From the NCBI GenBank assembly GCA_024114885.1, contig CP099426.1, forward strand, positions 434,001 through 498,000: a stretch of 64,000 nt of DNA, in the 5' to 3' direction. Below, piece after piece: positions 10,650 to 21,912 of this stretch (the first letter of the stretch is position 1; each line of letters starts with the position of its first letter). This DNA is from Septoria linicola (lineage: Eukaryota > Ascomycota > Dothideomycetes > Mycosphaerellales > Mycosphaerellaceae). The notes under the pieces are model-generated. The model did not search any database and was not told the origin of the DNA. It saw only the letters and a list, made by a program, of their open reading frames with translations. The position numbers and the translations under genes were made by a program.

Positions 10650-11010
10650 CCCGATGGGATCGTGATGAGGAGCAATGAAAAAAGACATTGGGGACGGTCT
10701 GCATGAATCGCCAAAGACGCATCTTGCTTCTCAAGTGCTTGGGAGTAGACATGGCGGCCGATAGGCACGTACTTTTCCTGCTTGCACGTCAGTCTTGGGG
10801 TAGATCAGGAATAAGGCGCGCAGATGCGGGATTGGAAGCGCATTGATGGAGCATTCATCAAGTCCATAATGCCCTCACGAACGACGTGGGTCTGGGTATC
10901 TCTTCTAAAACTGTCCCGCTAAGCAAATATCAATACATCGTGTGAAGCTGTAACTCAGTTCGCGATGTTGTGGTCGCATTGACAAGAGCGCGCGCAGAAA
11001 TTCTTCTGTC
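10650..11010. other. Intergenic, 361 bp
   Basis: This lies between two gene 3' ends and should hold both 3' UTRs. Nothing else is recognisable. Confidence 0.5.
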
Positions 11011-14000
11011 TCAGTCCCAGCCAGCTCGGTCATCGTCCTCACACGCGACCTTACTCGAGCTTCCCTTTCTCGGTCTCCCTCTCTTCTTTGGTGGGCCCTT
11101 ACCACCGTCCATGGACTTTCTCTTCTTGCCTCGCGGAGCAGGACTCTTGCTTGTGCCACCCTCGCTATGGGCATCATCATCGTCCTGCAGATCCATATTG
11201 TCCTCCTCGTCGGTGCCGACTTTGAACTCGCTATCCACCGACATGAGCTCTGCGAACGTGGAGCACATAGTATGCTGGCTGAACGCGTCTGTAGCGCCTC
11301 CGAGAATACCATTAATGCGGTTCTGGAAAGCCTCCACGACGGCCGGTGCATTGGTCGCCTTGGATGGCTTTACCGAGGCGTCTTTGAGGGCGAGCTTGGG
11401 CTTGTTGACATACTTCTTGCACTGCCAGAGACGTTGGAAGAACGAGCGAGCTTCCTGCACCAGCGACAAGATTTGACCAGAGATAGCTAGCTGCTGGAGG
11501 CGCGCAGGATCAATCGGAGCCGGTACGGTGGATACTGGAGCCATGACAGGCGGACCATCGGAGCTTTCGTGGACTATCGTGGATGACACTGGGATCTGTA
11601 GGCGGAACACGTCGTTCTCAATTGCCTGCGCGATGGTGGTGCCAGTGCCAGAAACGACCTTTTCGAGACACGATATGATGTGGAGAACCTCGTCCGTCTT
11701 CTCAAAGTCCAGGAAAGATATGGCCTCAACCGAGAAGCGCACAAAGTCAAGATGCTGCATGAGCGCTGGAGTCGTCGTCAGCAGAGACGGATCAAAGTCG
11801 ATGGCAGTGCCGAGATGTGTAAAGAACTTCTTGCGCGACTTGACACTGCCGGTCTTGAGAGTGTCCCAGAAGTAGTGTAGCTTCGAAGTTGGCGGGTGCC
11901 CCGTGCATCCAGCACTGCTCTGCAGCACTTCTCTTTGATAGCGGAAAGCCTCCTCAAAAGACTTGAGCAAAGTCTTCTCAAGCGTACTTTCATGCTTGGT
12001 CCACATTTCTTTGTAAGACAGGAATGCCATCTTTGCAAGCGAAGGGCTAGGATTGCTTTGCAGAGCTACAAGTGCATTAGCAGTCTCGGTTGGCCGAGAA
12101 AAGCCTTGGGTGTTGACGCTGACAAGAATGCGAGCAGCCGTGACAGCAGTCTCATCATTCGACGCAAGTGCTATGCGCACGAATTCAGATGTCAAGAACC
12201 TCTGCGTGAGTGACATGGAGGCGGTATCAAAGCCGGTGGCCTGATACGTGCCACCTAGACGCTGGGTCCCAGATGCAATACCGCTGCCGAGGTCTGGTGC
12301 AGATTCTGCACCAGCGCCCTTCTCTCCAGATTTGAAGAATGCCTCAATGCCATGAAGTAGGACTTGCTCGAGAGACGACTCCTTCTCCTCGAAGACAAGC
12401 TCGATGGCCGTGACGACATCTTTTCGCATGTAATTATCGGCATAGCTCTGGCAAATAGCAAGCATGGCCTCTAGCGCAGCCTCGCGAACGGCAAGGTGCT
12501 GTTTCGGTGTTGTGAACTTACAGCAGAGCCCGACCATCATTTCAGCAACGGTATTACCACTGCACGATGACGATACGAGCGCTTTTCGGAACTCAGCCAG
12601 AAAAGCATCTAGATGGCATGCTTTGCCGAATTGTCCGATGATTGTCAGCAGTTTCGTCGCGGTCTTGACCTTCGACTGGTGTTCTGCCGGTCGCAAGTCG
12701 ATTGATTGCAATCTGCTCACGTTTACCATGGCAGATATCAGAAACCGCGTTAGGCGGTCAGTGTTGCCGACTAGTGCATCGATGGTCCAGAGACAAGGTG
12801 CAACGACTGAGATCTCTGACGATGGCACGGTCGTGACAGACTTCAGCAGGCTTGACTGAAGGTTGCTGAGGAAGTCGGGCTTGAACCCGCCCAGTACTGG
12901 CAATGTATAGCGTAGAATGGTGACAACAAAGTGCCAAGTCTCGAGATCGTCCGTAGTCTTCAGGTTCTTGGCGTAAGGCTCCAGAAGTTCGAGCTGCGTG
13001 GTCGAGAACAGGGTGGGCCATGCGCGAGCAAATACAGTCAAGGCTTGTAGGATTGCTCCCTGAGAAGGTGCTCCTGGTATTTCATTGTTGTCGATGGTGC
13101 CATCGAACAGCACAGCGACGAAAGCTTTGCAAATCTTGGCATTGCTAGTGGCTTGCTTGGACTTTGACAGAAGTGTCTTGATCAGCGCTTCCAGGACATT
13201 GGCAACATTATCTCCGAGGTCGACTGTCTGGATGATCAAGGCAGCGTGCGAGCGCATCTGCAGCGAAGCCTCAACTGACTGCTGGCCTTCTGTTTGCTGT
13301 CCTCGGAATGCGGAAAACCAAATTTCCTCGATGTTTGCTCGTGCAACTTCTGACACACTTTCATCAACATCGTGGATGCGCGAGATCATGGCATTGGATA
13401 TCTTCGCTCGCACGTTGTTATCCTCGACGTGCAAGTAGACTTGCTTCAAAAACGCCATCGCTCGCTTTCGGACAGAAGAGCTCGTGTCAGTCGTGCGCTC
13501 CACGACCCTCTCGTAGACCCTGAGTTCAAGTCTTGGGCGAAGCTCAACACACTTTTGAACAAGCATGAGCGCCGAGTCCCGGACTAGCGAGGAGGAGTCA
13601 CCCATGCAGTGGACGATCTGCTTCAGAACAGAGTCGTTGCGGTCAAGAACAGAGGGGTCCTGTTCCAGCAAAGTAGTGACACTCTTGAGACTGCGACTAC
13701 GCACAGTAGGCTGTTCACTGCGCATCGACGCAAGAATGATTCTGAAGATTCGATCGAATGCTTTGCACAGCTTCGAATTCGCTGTGACAATTCGCGCAGC
13801 AAGCTTGCCGTGGGCTGTGACCAGTTTTGGGAAGGGATGATGATCGTCCAGCCAGTTGATGTCTTGCATAGTGTGCTTGATCTTACTCTGCAGATCTTGA
13901 GAAAGCTTGGTCGCTGCGTCCTCGGCGTTGCAGACCTGCTCTGCCCACTGCACCAGATGATAGCCGCGTGCAGTCAACAATTGCGGGTCGTCGCCAGTAT

Positions 14001-16878
14001 TGCGATCCTGTAGATATTGCACAACAATGCGGAAAGGGCCATCAAAGGACGTGAGCTGGCCGGTGGTCATTTCTCCGTCCTCGAAATCTTTCGCAAGCTT
14101 GACGAGATCCTGCGAAACACGCTCATCGGCATCCATAGCCTTGGCCATGTGGGCTGTTGACGACAACAACTCGGAGATTCCAGATCCGATCGTGCCGAGC
14201 AGCTCCAAAGCAAGCGTACGTGATGGTGCAGGACTTTTGGCATTCTCCGCGATGGCCACGAATTGCGAGACCAGAGCAAGAAGCAAAACCTCTGCAGCTG
14301 GCCAGTCGCTATGACCCAGCACGTTGATGAAGTCGTCCACGAAAATGTCCAAAAGCTTGCGGTATGGCTCTTCGCTAGACTTTGCGGTTTGGGATGCCCT
14401 CTGGATCAAGATCTTGACGATGTAGCTGGCATAGCGCACGGTATCTTGTTGTAACGGCTTGTAGAACGAAAGCAAATTAGAGCTGCTCTTCTTCGATTTA
14501 ACCTTCTTCTTGACCTGAACACTATCACTGTCACCAGACTCTGGCTCTGAATGCGAATCTGACACCTCTGCTGCGAGCTCGTCTTCGGAGTCGTCGACTT
14601 CGGTCCTGATGCGCAACGTCTTCTCGCTCGGTGTTGCACTAGTCTGCACCAGACGCATGAGAAGAGCGGAGACAAGCTGGATCGGTTTTGCATCTACCGG
14701 CCGATACTGTCGAGCACTTTGCTTGTTGGCTGGTAGCTTCTCCAAGGACATCAAAATCTCGTCAATGATGAAAGTGCGCTGTTCTGTATACTTTGTAAAG
14801 ATCTTCGAGGTCACGTCCATTGCGTAGCGGCGCATCTGCTCGAAAGTCTGGATACCGACTGCTGCATCTCGCTCATTGGTCGCATTTTCGGTGAAAATGA
14901 GCAGCTTGCACATGTACTGTAAGCTGGACACCCCAGTCTCGTCCACGTCCGTCTTCGCGAAGAGATCACCCAATTGCCGTAGCAGCTTGATAGCTGCAGC
15001 GACCAGAGACTGCAGCTTGGCGCGACACTTAGCCGCGACGCTGAATTTGGGATTGGTAGGCGCATCCTTCTTTGCTTTGACGTCGTCGTAGAGGCTTGCC
15101 CGCTCTTGTACAACCGGGATTATGCACATCTCAACCACCGTACGTAGTGCCTCGAGGACATTCTTCAAACAATCTTCAGATTGCAGTTCTCTTCGATGTG
15201 AGCCGCCAGTCATGATCCGCATGAGTGTGCGGGCAGCGATGAGTCCGTTCTCGCCGTTCGATAATCGAGCAGTCCAGTCCGCGATGTCCTCTTCAGACCA
15301 GTCTTCTCCTACTGCTAAAGATCCAGAATGCAAGGCTGCCAAAGACCTCTCGCAGATACGCTGTACACGCGTCATGGAGTCGACTTCTACAGAGTCGAGG
15401 CGATTGAGTGCAACGACTTTCTTAAAGACGGCATCCAACCTCGACTGAGCTTCTGCATGCAAGATGAGTGCAGGACCTTCTTCCGTATCCGTCGTATGGA
15501 ACAGAGCATTGTCTCGCAGGGCTACATCCTCCGATGTATCAGGCTGCAGATGGTCTTCAGCCTCGAACATCACGTGCAACTGATTTTGCAAGTTCTCCAA
15601 CGCCTGGTCTGCTTTGAGACGCTGATCAGCGTTTGGTCGACCACCATTGGTGAGGTAAGCATTTTGGCTTCTGGCTGAAGTATTGCTTTGAGCTGTATCT
15701 GGTACAACCTGATACTCGGCGCGTTGTGCAGCCGTCATCTTCTGTAAAGATACGTATGCCATCGGTGATTTGTGCAAACCTGAAGGTGCATCCTTGACGT
15801 GTTGTGGCGTGACATGCTTCGTCACTGGCATTGCAAGTTCATCCTGTTGACCAGATCTCGGAGTTTGTTGAGATGCCTGCGAAAGCCGTGGAATGAATGG
15901 AACGAGAGGTACGGGACCAGACTTTTGCGGCAAAGGTCGATTCTCCTGCCCACCTGATCTTGACTGCTGAGATGCTGTTCGCTGTGCTGCTGTTGCGGTG
16001 TAAAACTCCTCCGGGGCTGGAGTAGCCTGCATTTGTGATACAGCCAGCTGCTGGTGCTGCGTTGGGACATTCGAAGGCCTCGATGGTGGCGAACCTAGAA
16101 CAACTCGCTGCTTCGGCACACTTCGCGGCTGGACAGGCGAGTTGGGCTGTGCTGGCATGTGAGGCCTTGACGGAGCGTCTCGGATAGGCTCAGCCTTGCT
16201 CTCCACAAGACTTGGTTGGTCGTCTGGCGGCGTGATGTAACGGAACGAGACATCGGAATTCTGGAGGACCATTTCGGCAATCCCACTCAAGACTGGCTGC
16301 GGTGGAGGCTTCTTCGATGTAGTGGCAGTAGTGGTCTTCTTGGTTTGCTTGAACTTGAACTGTGTGAGACTTTCGCCATCTAACAGCCGCTTAAAGTCCA
16401 CAAGTGCCTGCTTGTAGCGATCCGAGGCCTGCTCTGCGCTCCTAGCGCCAGCAGTAAGACGGCCAAGCTCGCGGCGCGCTGATCTAACACTCTCGTCGTT
16501 GTGGAAGGCGGTTGGTGCAGTATGTGGCAGTGCAAGTGGTGGTGGTATGATGTCTGTCAAAGCGGAAGTGTTAGATAGTGGTGCACAGGTGAAGTTGATA
16601 GAGCGGCTGCGTCAATAGTGGGGCAGGTGCAGGACAATTGAAGGAATCTGAGAAGCGCTTCACCTACCTGGATTGAAGGGCACGATCGAGCTGAAGGGCG
16701 TGTACGGGAGAGCCTCTTGAACCGTCGGGATATACAGCGGGCCGGCCTGGGAAGTGCTGGCTGGTGGTGCTGCTGCAAGGCTGCCATTTGTTTGACCATG
16801 ACTTCCACTCCCACTACTCGCGCCATTCTGGTGGCCCTGCTGCTGCAGCTGTCGAGGATCCATCGTAAGTCCTTCCAT
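11011..16878 (-). CDS. SCC2: Sister chromatid cohesion protein SCC2/Mis4/NIPBL (cohesin loader)
   Basis: Two exons on the minus strand (16878-16668 and 16553-11011) give about 1917 aa. The junction turns PFSSIVPFNP into PFNPDIIPPPLALP, the conserved N-terminal block of fungal Scc2, so the short first exon is real. The start could also be the Met at 16863. Residues 1 to about 400 are Pro/Gln/Ser-rich and disordered. A basic patch KVKKKVKSKK (about 755) separates them from a long HEAT-repeat solenoid with units such as VRDSALMLVQKCVELRP and VRKRAMAFLKQVYLHVED. The end carries an acidic run, then KKRKS and KKRGRPRKG, an AT-hook-like motif. The Scc2-Scc4 complex loads cohesin on chromatin and stimulates its ATPase. 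It is divergent with RPA12. Confidence 0.93.
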
Positions 16879-17348
16879 CGTGCGTCTACGTCGTATGTCC
16901 TGACACCCTCGCTGCCATTTCTCGCATTGCGTTTGATCGTGTATAAGGTCTTGCGAAAGCTGTGGTAGGTGAGGTCTCGCGAAGGCCGTGGTATGCAAGG
17001 ACGACAATCGAAGCCGCGTCCTAGGCAGACATATTGAGCGACAGCGCTGGAAATGTCGCGATGTTGTAAGTCGCGAGAATCACGCGTCAAAGTCGGTGTC
17101 GCGCATAGTGAATTGCGGAGATGAGTAGTGCTTCCTAGGATTAAGAGAGAAGTCGCCATGTCGCGACTGGCACTTTCCCGTTCGACGATCTCCCGCTTCC
17201 CGCGGCAACCACGCTTCGACCCTGCATTTCCCAGATGCTTCATAGTCCGCGATTTTTTCCAGCTTCACTTGACGATCGAAACCTCACATCTAAGCTGCGA
17301 CACGTGAACCGCGCTGCGACCATTCACGCATCATTCGCGACACTCAAA
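16879..17348. promoter_or_regulatory. Divergent promoter region of SCC2 and RPA12
   Basis: These 470 bp lie between two oppositely oriented housekeeping starts and must contain both promoters. The sequence is GC-balanced with many TCGCG/CGCGA words (for example 16977-16982, 17069-17075, 17161-17166), and no TATA box is visible. Confidence 0.55.
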
Positions 17349-17869
17349 ATGACCGCGATCGGAGCGCTGGTGTTCTGCACCGACTGCGGCAATTTGCTGG
17401 ACGCAAATACTGGCAAGAAAGCATATATCGACTGCGATGTATGCGGCACATCGAATAAAGGTAAGTTGTGACATTTTCTCGCTACGGTAGAGTCTGTGTC
17501 GGCGTGCTGGTATCAGGTACTACTCGGAATCGTGTCGTCTTCATAACACGAGGCCATTGTATATCACTTATGCGCTATTCTTGATGCGAAGTATTCTGAC
17601 ATTGCATCACAGATACCTCCTCCAAAGTCGTGGTAACGCACAGCAAGCCAAGCGCATTTCCGTCAACGCTGCGCACACGGCTTCGATCAGACGTCCAAGA
17701 AGTGTCAGAAGCCGAGCTTTCAAAAGAAGCCACCATCGAGCAGGCCTGTGAGAAGTGCGGCCATCCAGAAGTGCGCTACTACACGCAACAACTGCGATCC
17801 GCTGATGAAGGCTCTACTGTCTTCTTCACATGTCCAAATTGTGGTCACAAGTGGAACATGAATAACTGA
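17349..17869 (+). CDS. RPA12: RNA polymerase I subunit RPA12 (TFIIS-like zinc ribbon)
   Basis: Two exons (17349-17460, 17613-17869) with a 152-nt intron give 122 aa, the normal size. The N-terminal zinc ribbon has CTDCG and CDVCG. The C-terminal TFIIS-type ribbon has CEKCGHPEVRYYTQQLRSAD and CPNCGHKW, with the acidic DE hairpin (RSADEG) that enters the active site to stimulate RNA cleavage. The subunit serves in RNA polymerase I transcription of rDNA in the nucleolus. It converges with deoxyhypusine hydroxylase, the two stops being 108 bp apart. Confidence 0.95.
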
Positions 17870-17977
17870 TGTGAATGCGACGATGGTACCAAATTACGAG
17901 GTTTGCACTCGCTCTTTCGAAATGGGTATACTGGACGAAGATATCTACCGAGGATGGCCAATGCGATGGCTTCAAAT

Positions 17978-19020
17978 CTAAGCGGCGGCCTCTACTTGGC
18001 TCGGCACAGTGGCATACTCCATCTCGCCGTTTTTCTCAAACTCAGCCATGTCCAATGCGACAATGATGCTGTCACGCACGACCTGCTCCGGATCGTCCAA
18101 AAACTTCTTTAGTGTGTCCTCGACTCCATCCTCGTCACCAAGACTTCCCAGCGCTTCAGCAGCCTCGTGTCTGACCATGCTGGCCTCCTTCGTGTCGCTC
18201 AGGCACTCCGTCAGGGCAGGTATCGAGGCAGGGTGGGAGAGCTGGCCGAAGACAAAAGCAATCTCGTGGCGGAAGAGTGCGGAGGAGTCCTTGAATCCAG
18301 TCGCAAGTGCTTTGATGGCGGGAACAGCGGTCGGAAGATCGGGTGGGGAGGCAAGATCGCGAAGCGTGAACATGGCTCGGTAGCGCAAGAATAGCGGCAG
18401 CTTCGCATCCATGAGCTTCTGCTGCAGGCACTCGATATCAGGCTTCTCGTCCACTGCTGAAGGCGGCGCAGGATCTATTGATGTGAAGTCGCTGTAGCAA
18501 ATCAGTCAGCACGAATCATGTATCCTCGACGGACAATCTCAACCCACCTCTGCTTAAGCTTCTCTTGCTTCCTAGCATCACTGTTCTCCCACTCGATCCT
18601 CTCAATCGCAATCTCGCACGTCTCTCTCACGACTTCCTCCTCCGTCTTGTCATCCCTCCTCTCTCTCAACAAATCCAAACTCGTCACATCACTCAATGCT
18701 CCAAGTGCCTCTGCAGCCTCATGCCTGCACATCGCATCCTCCTGTCTATCCTCGATCACGGCTCGCAGAAAAGGGATCGCCTCCTCCTTCCCTGACTGTC
18801 CCAGACAGTACGCCAACTCATGTTTCAGCAAAGCCGAAGGACTCGTGAACGCAGCAGCAATCGCCTCGATCGCAGGCACTGATTGTGGAGTTGCTGGATT
18901 TTGCGAAGCGAGATGTTTGAGGGAGAACAGGGCGCGAAAGCGTTTGGCCAGAGCGACGTCTTCCGAGCAGAGATCCTGTCGCAATACAGCGACGATTTGA
19001 TCTTCGGGTGTGACAGCCAT
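17978..19020 (-). CDS. LIA1: Deoxyhypusine hydroxylase
   Basis: Two exons (19020-18548 and 18491-17978) with a 56-nt intron give 328 aa. The protein is two pseudo-symmetric sets of HEAT-like PBS repeats, each with two His-Glu iron-ligand pairs: LLKHELAYCLGQ and CRHEAAEALGAL in the first half, LFRHEIAFVFGQ and VRHEAAEALGSL in the second. The enzyme is the di-iron monooxygenase that completes hypusine on eIF5A in the cytosol. The linker between the halves has the usual SIDPAPP-type sequence. It is divergent with NECAP; the two start codons are 223 bp apart. Confidence 0.95.
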
Positions 19021-19243
19021 GGTTGGAATATGTGAGAACGTGAGTGTATGATGCTCAGGTGGATTTTTTGGAGGGAGGAACTATCCCACGATCAGATAAG
19101 ATAAATTCTAGCCCCTCATCAGACTAACTAAGACTAGTTAGCGCGCGATAGTCCGATAGCCTGAATTTGGAAGCGTTGCACTCCAATGCCACCTCGAGCT
19201 CTCACAAATCACCTACCCTACACACCACGACATACAAATCACC

Positions 19244-20035
19244 ATGAAAGACCCCGCAACAGGTCGCAACCTCCCCGACTCCGCGATCCAACGCGTTCTC
19301 TTCCAACACCAACCAGTCCACATCTACGGCATACCACCATTAACCTCAACCTCCGGCTTCAGCGCCTCATCATGGACATCCCCCACCGCCCCCACCGCAC
19401 AACAAATCTTCACCGCTCGTCTCAGAATCCTCGAAACCTCCATCGACGGACGCATAAAATCCGACATTGTCCTCGAAGACCCCAACACAGGCGACCTCTT
19501 CGCCGCAGCACCATACACTTCCCCCGCAGTCGTCCAACAAGCGAACGACAGTTCGCGCTTCTTCGCTGTGAGAGTCGTAGGGGAGGGAGGAATGAAAGCT
19601 ACATTAGGGATAGGATTTGAAGACCGCAGTCCGGCGTTTGATTTTGGGATAGCGCTGACGGAGGCGAGGAAAGTGTTGGGGTTGGAGCAGAGTACTGGTG
19701 CGGCGAAGGATGGAGCGGGGAGAGCGGCGCAGTTGCAGAAGAAGATGGAAGCGGATGCGAAGAAGGATTTTAGTTTGAAGGAGGGGGAGAAGATTGTGGT
19801 TAATGTACCGGGGGCGGGGAGGAGGCAGAAAGCTGCTGCTCCCAGCACGAGTAGTAGTGGTGGGGGTAGTGAGACTGCTGCGTTGTTCAGTATTGCTCCT
19901 CCACCACCTGCTGCGGGTGTACCGCCGAGCAGTCTTTCGATACAGCATCAAGCTGCACCGCCGGGGAGTACAGTCGACGGCAAGACGGCGCAAGAGTTGG
20001 GTTTTGACGATGGCGAGTTTGGAGAATTCCAGTGA
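19244..20035 (+). CDS. NECAP-like clathrin-coat-associated protein (DUF1681)
   Basis: A single exon of 263 aa. It starts MKDPATGRNLPDSAIQRVLF and has the PH-like NECAP domain to about residue 150: HIYGIPPLTSTSGFSASSW, FTARLRILET, DIVLEDPNTGDLFAAAPY, SRFFAVRVV, ATLGIGFEDRSPAFDFGIAL. A basic Gln/Lys linker and a Pro/Ala/Ser-rich tail follow, ending in the acidic FDDGEFGEF. That tail is likely the short adaptin-ear or clathrin-box binding part. NECAP proteins bind AP-2 and act in endocytosis. The coding strand switches abruptly from C-ending codons to G-rich codons near 19560 (see findings). Confidence 0.92.
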   Translation: MKDPATGRNLPDSAIQRVLFQHQPVHIYGIPPLTSTSGFSASSWTSPTAPTAQQIFTARLRILETSIDGRIKSDIVLEDPNTGDLFAAAPYTSPAVVQQANDSSRFFAVRVVGEGGMKATLGIGFEDRSPAFDFGIALTEARKVLGLEQSTGAAKDGAGRAAQLQKKMEADAKKDFSLKEGEKIVVNVPGAGRRQKAAAPSTSSSGGGSETAALFSIAPPPPAAGVPPSSLSIQHQAAPPGSTVDGKTAQELGFDDGEFGEFQ

Positions 20036-20112
20036 GACCCTTTTGGTCTCGATTGATCCGGCTGATCTGCTTATATACAATGATACCCCTATACAGCGAT
20101 CCTGCCACGCGC

Positions 20113-21705
20113 CTATTTGGGCCGCAGGAGTACAAACAATAATCCCATGATCGCGAAGCCTGATGCTGCGCCTTGCAGGGCGATATTGGTGATGTCGACT
20201 TTGCGCATTGATATCACGCGATCCGAGAAGAGGTCTCGGAACGTCTCCTGGTAGTGCTCCCAGGTCGTTTGGTCCGTCCGAGAAACCTCGTGTTGTGTTA
20301 CGGCGGTCTTGTTCTGAGCGATCTCTTCCGAGACACCAGGCACCGCGCCAATCACTTCTGATGCCTCGAGTGGCAGCATCTCTCCCGAGGCTATTGGAGA
20401 GCTGTCAGTCTTTTGGGACTCAGATTTCTTCGCAGTAAGTAGCGCATCAAGTGGCTGCTCCTGCTCAGCCTTCTTTAACGCCTCAAAGTCCTCCAGCTCT
20501 TTCAACTCGACTGCATCCGTCTGCGTCCCCTGATCCTTCCCCTCAACCACAACAGTACCCGTCCCTGTCAGCGTCTTCTCATCCAACAGCCCCTTCACAT
20601 CCTTTGCAATCTTCTTCCTACGATATGGCTCGAAGATGACAATATTCGCCAACAGCAGAATGATATTGAACCCCATCAGCCCAAATGTCACCCATGTTGA
20701 ATTCCGCCTTATGGTATCTGACCAGATCTGCTCTTCATGGTACTGCTTTCTCTCCAGCCTCTCGAGCAGACTCCTCGCTTCCTCGAGATTATTCTCCGCA
20801 GCGTCGAGGTTCTGTTTCGCGGAACTCACACTCTGCTCGTTCAAATGCTCTGATCGAACGAGAGACATATATCGTTCGAGGTCTGTCGGGCTCCAGCTAC
20901 TCTTGCGTTCTAGCAACGCGACGATTTCGCGCTGACTGGCTGTCTGCTGCGCGTATGCGTCGTGGTGGACATTTCGTGCATCGTCAACGGAGCGGCGAAG
21001 AGAGCGCACTTTTTGCTCTTGATCGGAGATTTCTTTGCGCAGGGCTTCGATGCCAGAGTAGTCGGTGCCAGTGTATTGGTTGACTTGTTGCCCGATGATG
21101 GAGGCTTTAACGAGGAGTTCGTCGAGGATCTTGGAGGCGCGTTTCTGGAGGTCTGAGCGGCGCTGTTCGGCATGGGAGGGTAGTGTGCTGGATTTCTCTG
21201 CTGGTGTTGCTGGAGCGGAGGATGATGTCTCGGGCAATGTTGCTGCTGTGATCGGTGTGGGAGATGACTGAGTCGATTCTGCAGCTTCTTCGTGCTTTAA
21301 TGCGCGTTGCTTTTCTTCGTGCTCTCTCCTGCGAGCCTCTTCTTCATACCGCAGCTGTTTGGCTTTCTGCTCTGCGCGTATTCGTGCTTCCTCCTCTTCT
21401 TTCCGTATACGAGCCGCGTTCTCCTCCTGTATTCGCCGTAGCCTCTCTTCCATCTTGTCATCCCTCCACCGCATCGTACTCGAAAATGGTCTTTGCCATA
21501 CCGATGCTCCTCCGCTGCTACCGTATCTGCTCCTTGCTCCAGCTTGCACGCGACATTCTGCACAGGTCCATGGCGCGCGTGATCTCGCTGGCGCTGTTGT
21601 GCTCCATCTCGTTGTCGCGGCACCCAATCTCGCCAACGGCCTGCTTGTCCAGCTCATCGCAACCGTAAGTATACTTCCAGATGACAGCTCCCACTTCACC
21701 TGCAT
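20113..21705 (-). CDS. SHE9: Mitochondrial inner-membrane protein SHE9/MDM33
   Basis: A single open frame of up to 530 aa on the minus strand. The first 80 residues are Arg/Ser/Thr-rich without acids, a mitochondrial presequence; the true start may be the Met at 21657 (MSWTSRPLARLG). A charged coiled coil (EERLRRIQEENAARIRKEEE onward) leads to the She9 domain with KASIIGQQVNQYTGTDYSGI, KSSWSPTDLERYMSLVRSEH and EEQIWSDTIRRNSTWVTFGL, then transmembrane segments GLMGFNIILLLANIVIF and FAIMGLLFVLL at the C-terminus. The protein acts in inner-membrane fission and shape. It is tail-to-tail with NECAP (77 bp apart). Confidence 0.93.
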   Translation of the reverse strand: MQVKWELSSGSILTVAMSWTSRPLARLGAATTRWSTTAPARSRAPWTCAECRVQAGARSRYGSSGGASVWQRPFSSTMRWRDDKMEERLRRIQEENAARIRKEEEEARIRAEQKAKQLRYEEEARRREHEEKQRALKHEEAAESTQSSPTPITAATLPETSSSAPATPAEKSSTLPSHAEQRRSDLQKRASKILDELLVKASIIGQQVNQYTGTDYSGIEALRKEISDQEQKVRSLRRSVDDARNVHHDAYAQQTASQREIVALLERKSSWSPTDLERYMSLVRSEHLNEQSVSSAKQNLDAAENNLEEARSLLERLERKQYHEEQIWSDTIRRNSTWVTFGLMGFNIILLLANIVIFEPYRRKKIAKDVKGLLDEKTLTGTGTVVVEGKDQGTQTDAVELKELEDFEALKKAEQEQPLDALLTAKKSESQKTDSSPIASGEMLPLEASEVIGAVPGVSEEIAQNKTAVTQHEVSRTDQTTWEHYQETFRDLFSDRVISMRKVDITNIALQGAASGFAIMGLLFVLLRPK

Positions 21706-21912
21706 CCACCCAGCGGCAATGCCGCAAATAAGCTAGGAAGCTGCAGGCCCCAGCTCAACGATTGGCTTTCGTGGCACGTCATTTGCCGAAAGTGAATGGG
21801 TGCAGCTGCCGAAACATTTTTGTTGAGCCGCAGCTCGTGCAACATCAGTCACAAGTTGTCAATTGTACTGCATTGTTTTACCAAGTAAGCACAAGAATTC
21901 GATACCACCAAC

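Noticed and set aside
12464..15113. Many 90-130 codon plus-strand ORFs opposite SCC2
   Set aside because: Antisense shadows of a long, clearly conserved coding exon.
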